Assembly: GCA_019636015.1 (NCBI GenBank)
Contig: JAHBYJ010000001.1
Coordinates: 1,116,001 to 1,180,000 of the forward strand
Length of the DNA: 64,000 bases
Source: Parvibaculaceae bacterium
GTDB lineage: Bacteria; Pseudomonadota; Alphaproteobacteria; Parvibaculales; Parvibaculaceae
Direction of reading: 5' to 3'
The stretch's first letter is position 1; each line of letters starts with the position of its first letter. Below, one piece after another: positions 63,271 through 64,000 of the stretch. Made by a program: the position numbers and the translations under genes. A model generated the notes under the pieces. The model saw nothing but the letters and a program-made list of their open reading frames with translations, made no database searches and had not been told where the DNA came from.

Positions 63271-63588
63271 TTACTCGGCGGCGGCCTTCTTCTTCGCCGC
63301 GCCTTCGAGCACACCCATGATGTCGCTCTCTTTCATGATGAGCAGGTCCTGGCCGTCGATCTTGACCTCGGTGCCCGACCACTTGCCGAAGATCACCCGG
63401 TCGCCCACCTTGACGTCGAGCGCAACGACCTTGCCGTCATCGCCGCGGGCGCCGGGGCCCACCGCGATAACTTCGCCCTGCGAGGGCTTTTCCTGCGCCG
63501 TATCCGGAATGATGATGCCGCCGGCGGTCTTGGCTTCTTCCTCGACCCGGCGCACCACGACGCGGTCATGCAGAGGACGGAACTTCAT
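63271..63588 (-). CDS. groES: 10-kDa co-chaperonin GroES
   Basis: A 105-residue lid protein. [20 protein letters not shown] and the mobile-loop residues [18 protein letters not shown], core GGIIIPDT, are typical. ATG 63588 was chosen because upstream codons are not part of the fold. It is the first gene of groES-groEL, behind a CIRCE element. Confidence 0.98.
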   Translation of the reverse strand: MKFRPLHDRVVVRRVEEEAKTAGGIIIPDTAQEKPSQGEVIAVGPGARGDDGKVVALDVKVGDRVIFGKWSGTEVKIDGQDLLIMKESDIMGVLEGAAKKKAAAE

Positions 63589-63650
63589 CTCTGGTTTCTC
63601 CTGTGTCCCAACCGCTAAGATGCGGAAAATTCTTGGAATTTTTGAGGTTG

Positions 63651-63677
63651 TTAGCACTCAGCTCAGGCGAGTGCCAA
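63651..63677. promoter_or_regulatory. CIRCE operator (HrcA site)
   Basis: TTAGCACTC-N9-GAGTGCCAA matches the CIRCE consensus (TTAGCACTC-N9-GAGTGCTAA) with one change. It lies just downstream of the promoter and 63 bases upstream of groES. HrcA is the known repressor; no hrcA is in the window. Confidence 0.95.
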
Positions 63678-63688
63678 TCCCGCTCGCA

Positions 63689-63717
63689 CAAATAGGAGGT
63701 GCTCCCGGTCCTGTCAA
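63689..63717 (-). promoter_or_regulatory. Promoter of groESL
   Basis: TTGACA (63717-63712) and TATTTG (63694-63689) on the minus strand are 17 bp apart. Transcription would begin at about 63683, just before the CIRCE element. Confidence 0.7.
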
Positions 63718-63767
63718 GAAGCAGGAAGGGATTCAATCTCCTGTCGCAAAAGGTTAACGGGAATGGC

Positions 63768-64000
63768 TCAGGGCCTCAGGCCGCGAAGCGTCAGCCGGAC
63801 GATGGAGCGCAGCTGCTTGCGGAAGGTCGTCTCGTCCGCTGCCTTTTCGGCACCGATGGCGGCGGCGATCAGCGTTTCGGCGGCTTCCTTTTCCGTCAGC
63901 CCGGCCCGCTTCGGGTCCAGTTCGCCGTTCCGGACGCCCTGCCGGACGAGGCGGAGAACGGCGTCATGGAACATCGCCGTGACCTCCTCGAAGGGAGCGC
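63768..64000 (-). CDS. TetR-family-like regulator, C-terminal fragment
   Basis: The frame is open to the right edge, so at most 77 residues are seen. RLVRQGVRNGELDPKRAG followed by EAAETLIAAAIGAEKAADET is the helical pattern of the TetR ligand-binding domain (an exposed helix followed by GELDP). There is no HTH in view. Family identity is likely but unproven. Confidence 0.55.
   Translation of the reverse strand, partial: APFEEVTAMFHDAVLRLVRQGVRNGELDPKRAGLTEKEAAETLIAAAIGAEKAADETTFRKQLRSIVRLTLRGLRP

Overview
The window is a gene-dense, high-GC stretch of what looks like an alphaproteobacterial chromosome. The clues are a tRNA-His with A73 and no encoded G-1 beside an alphaproteobacterial-type HisRS, a hisS-hisZ-hisG cluster, CIRCE-controlled groESL, a PAS_5 protein, and many lipid and acyl-CoA genes. 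A Parvibaculum-like member of the Hyphomicrobiales is my best guess; this is inference and was not searched. I see no insertion sequence, prophage, CRISPR array or obviously broken gene. Two genes are cut by the window edges: a sodium-dependent transporter at the left and a TetR-like regulator at the right.

0-9 kb: transporter tail, tRNA-His, a PAS_5 protein, a glutathione transferase, a fatty-acid style trio (acyl-CoA synthetase, SDR, crotonase), then a copper-resistance operon (copL-like, copA, copB) behind a near-perfect CueR-type promoter. 9-20 kb: a GH17-GT2 beta-glucan synthase, a D-aminoacylase-like amidohydrolase, an alternative cytochrome c oxidase (subunit II, then fused I+III, then a small membrane protein) with DUF2231 and CopD/HemJ-like membrane proteins beside it, a crotonase and a DUF819 membrane protein. 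20-31 kb: LpxR-like lipid A deacylase, a second acyl-CoA synthetase, an LLM flavin monooxygenase/hydrolase operon, an MFS symporter, a second amidohydrolase, a histone-H1-like basic protein and a nitronate monooxygenase.

31-44 kb: an orphan gene with a Fur-like box, speD-speE polyamine genes behind a long leader, an RraA-like protein, a Baeyer-Villiger type monooxygenase, an XRE regulator divergent from a membrane protein, an inverse-autotransporter-like surface protein flanked by small palindromic repeats, and the glyoxylate shunt (aceB-aceA) divergent from an ScfR/RamB-type regulator. 44-53 kb: cyanide-insensitive type bd oxidase (cydAB plus a 39-residue DUF2474 protein), a PAS histidine-kinase-like protein whose ATP-binding motifs are lost, hisS-hisZ-hisG and a TauE exporter. 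53-64 kb: an FMO-SDR operon divergent from a TetR regulator with a perfect palindrome between them, a DUF72 protein, glyA under a ZTP riboswitch, an acyl-CoA dehydrogenase, a retropepsin-like protease, and groES-groEL under CIRCE.

The genes fit an aerobic heterotroph that degrades fatty acids and other hydrophobic carbon to acetyl-CoA, runs the glyoxylate shunt, and has two alternative terminal oxidases and copper defence. The observations most worth following are the CueR promoter that predicts a leaderless copL-like mRNA, the ZTP riboswitch-terminator in front of glyA, the inverse-autotransporter/beta-helix protein with flanking repeats, the kinase with a dead ATPase domain, and the cytochrome oxidase subunit I with Gln in place of the K-channel lysine.
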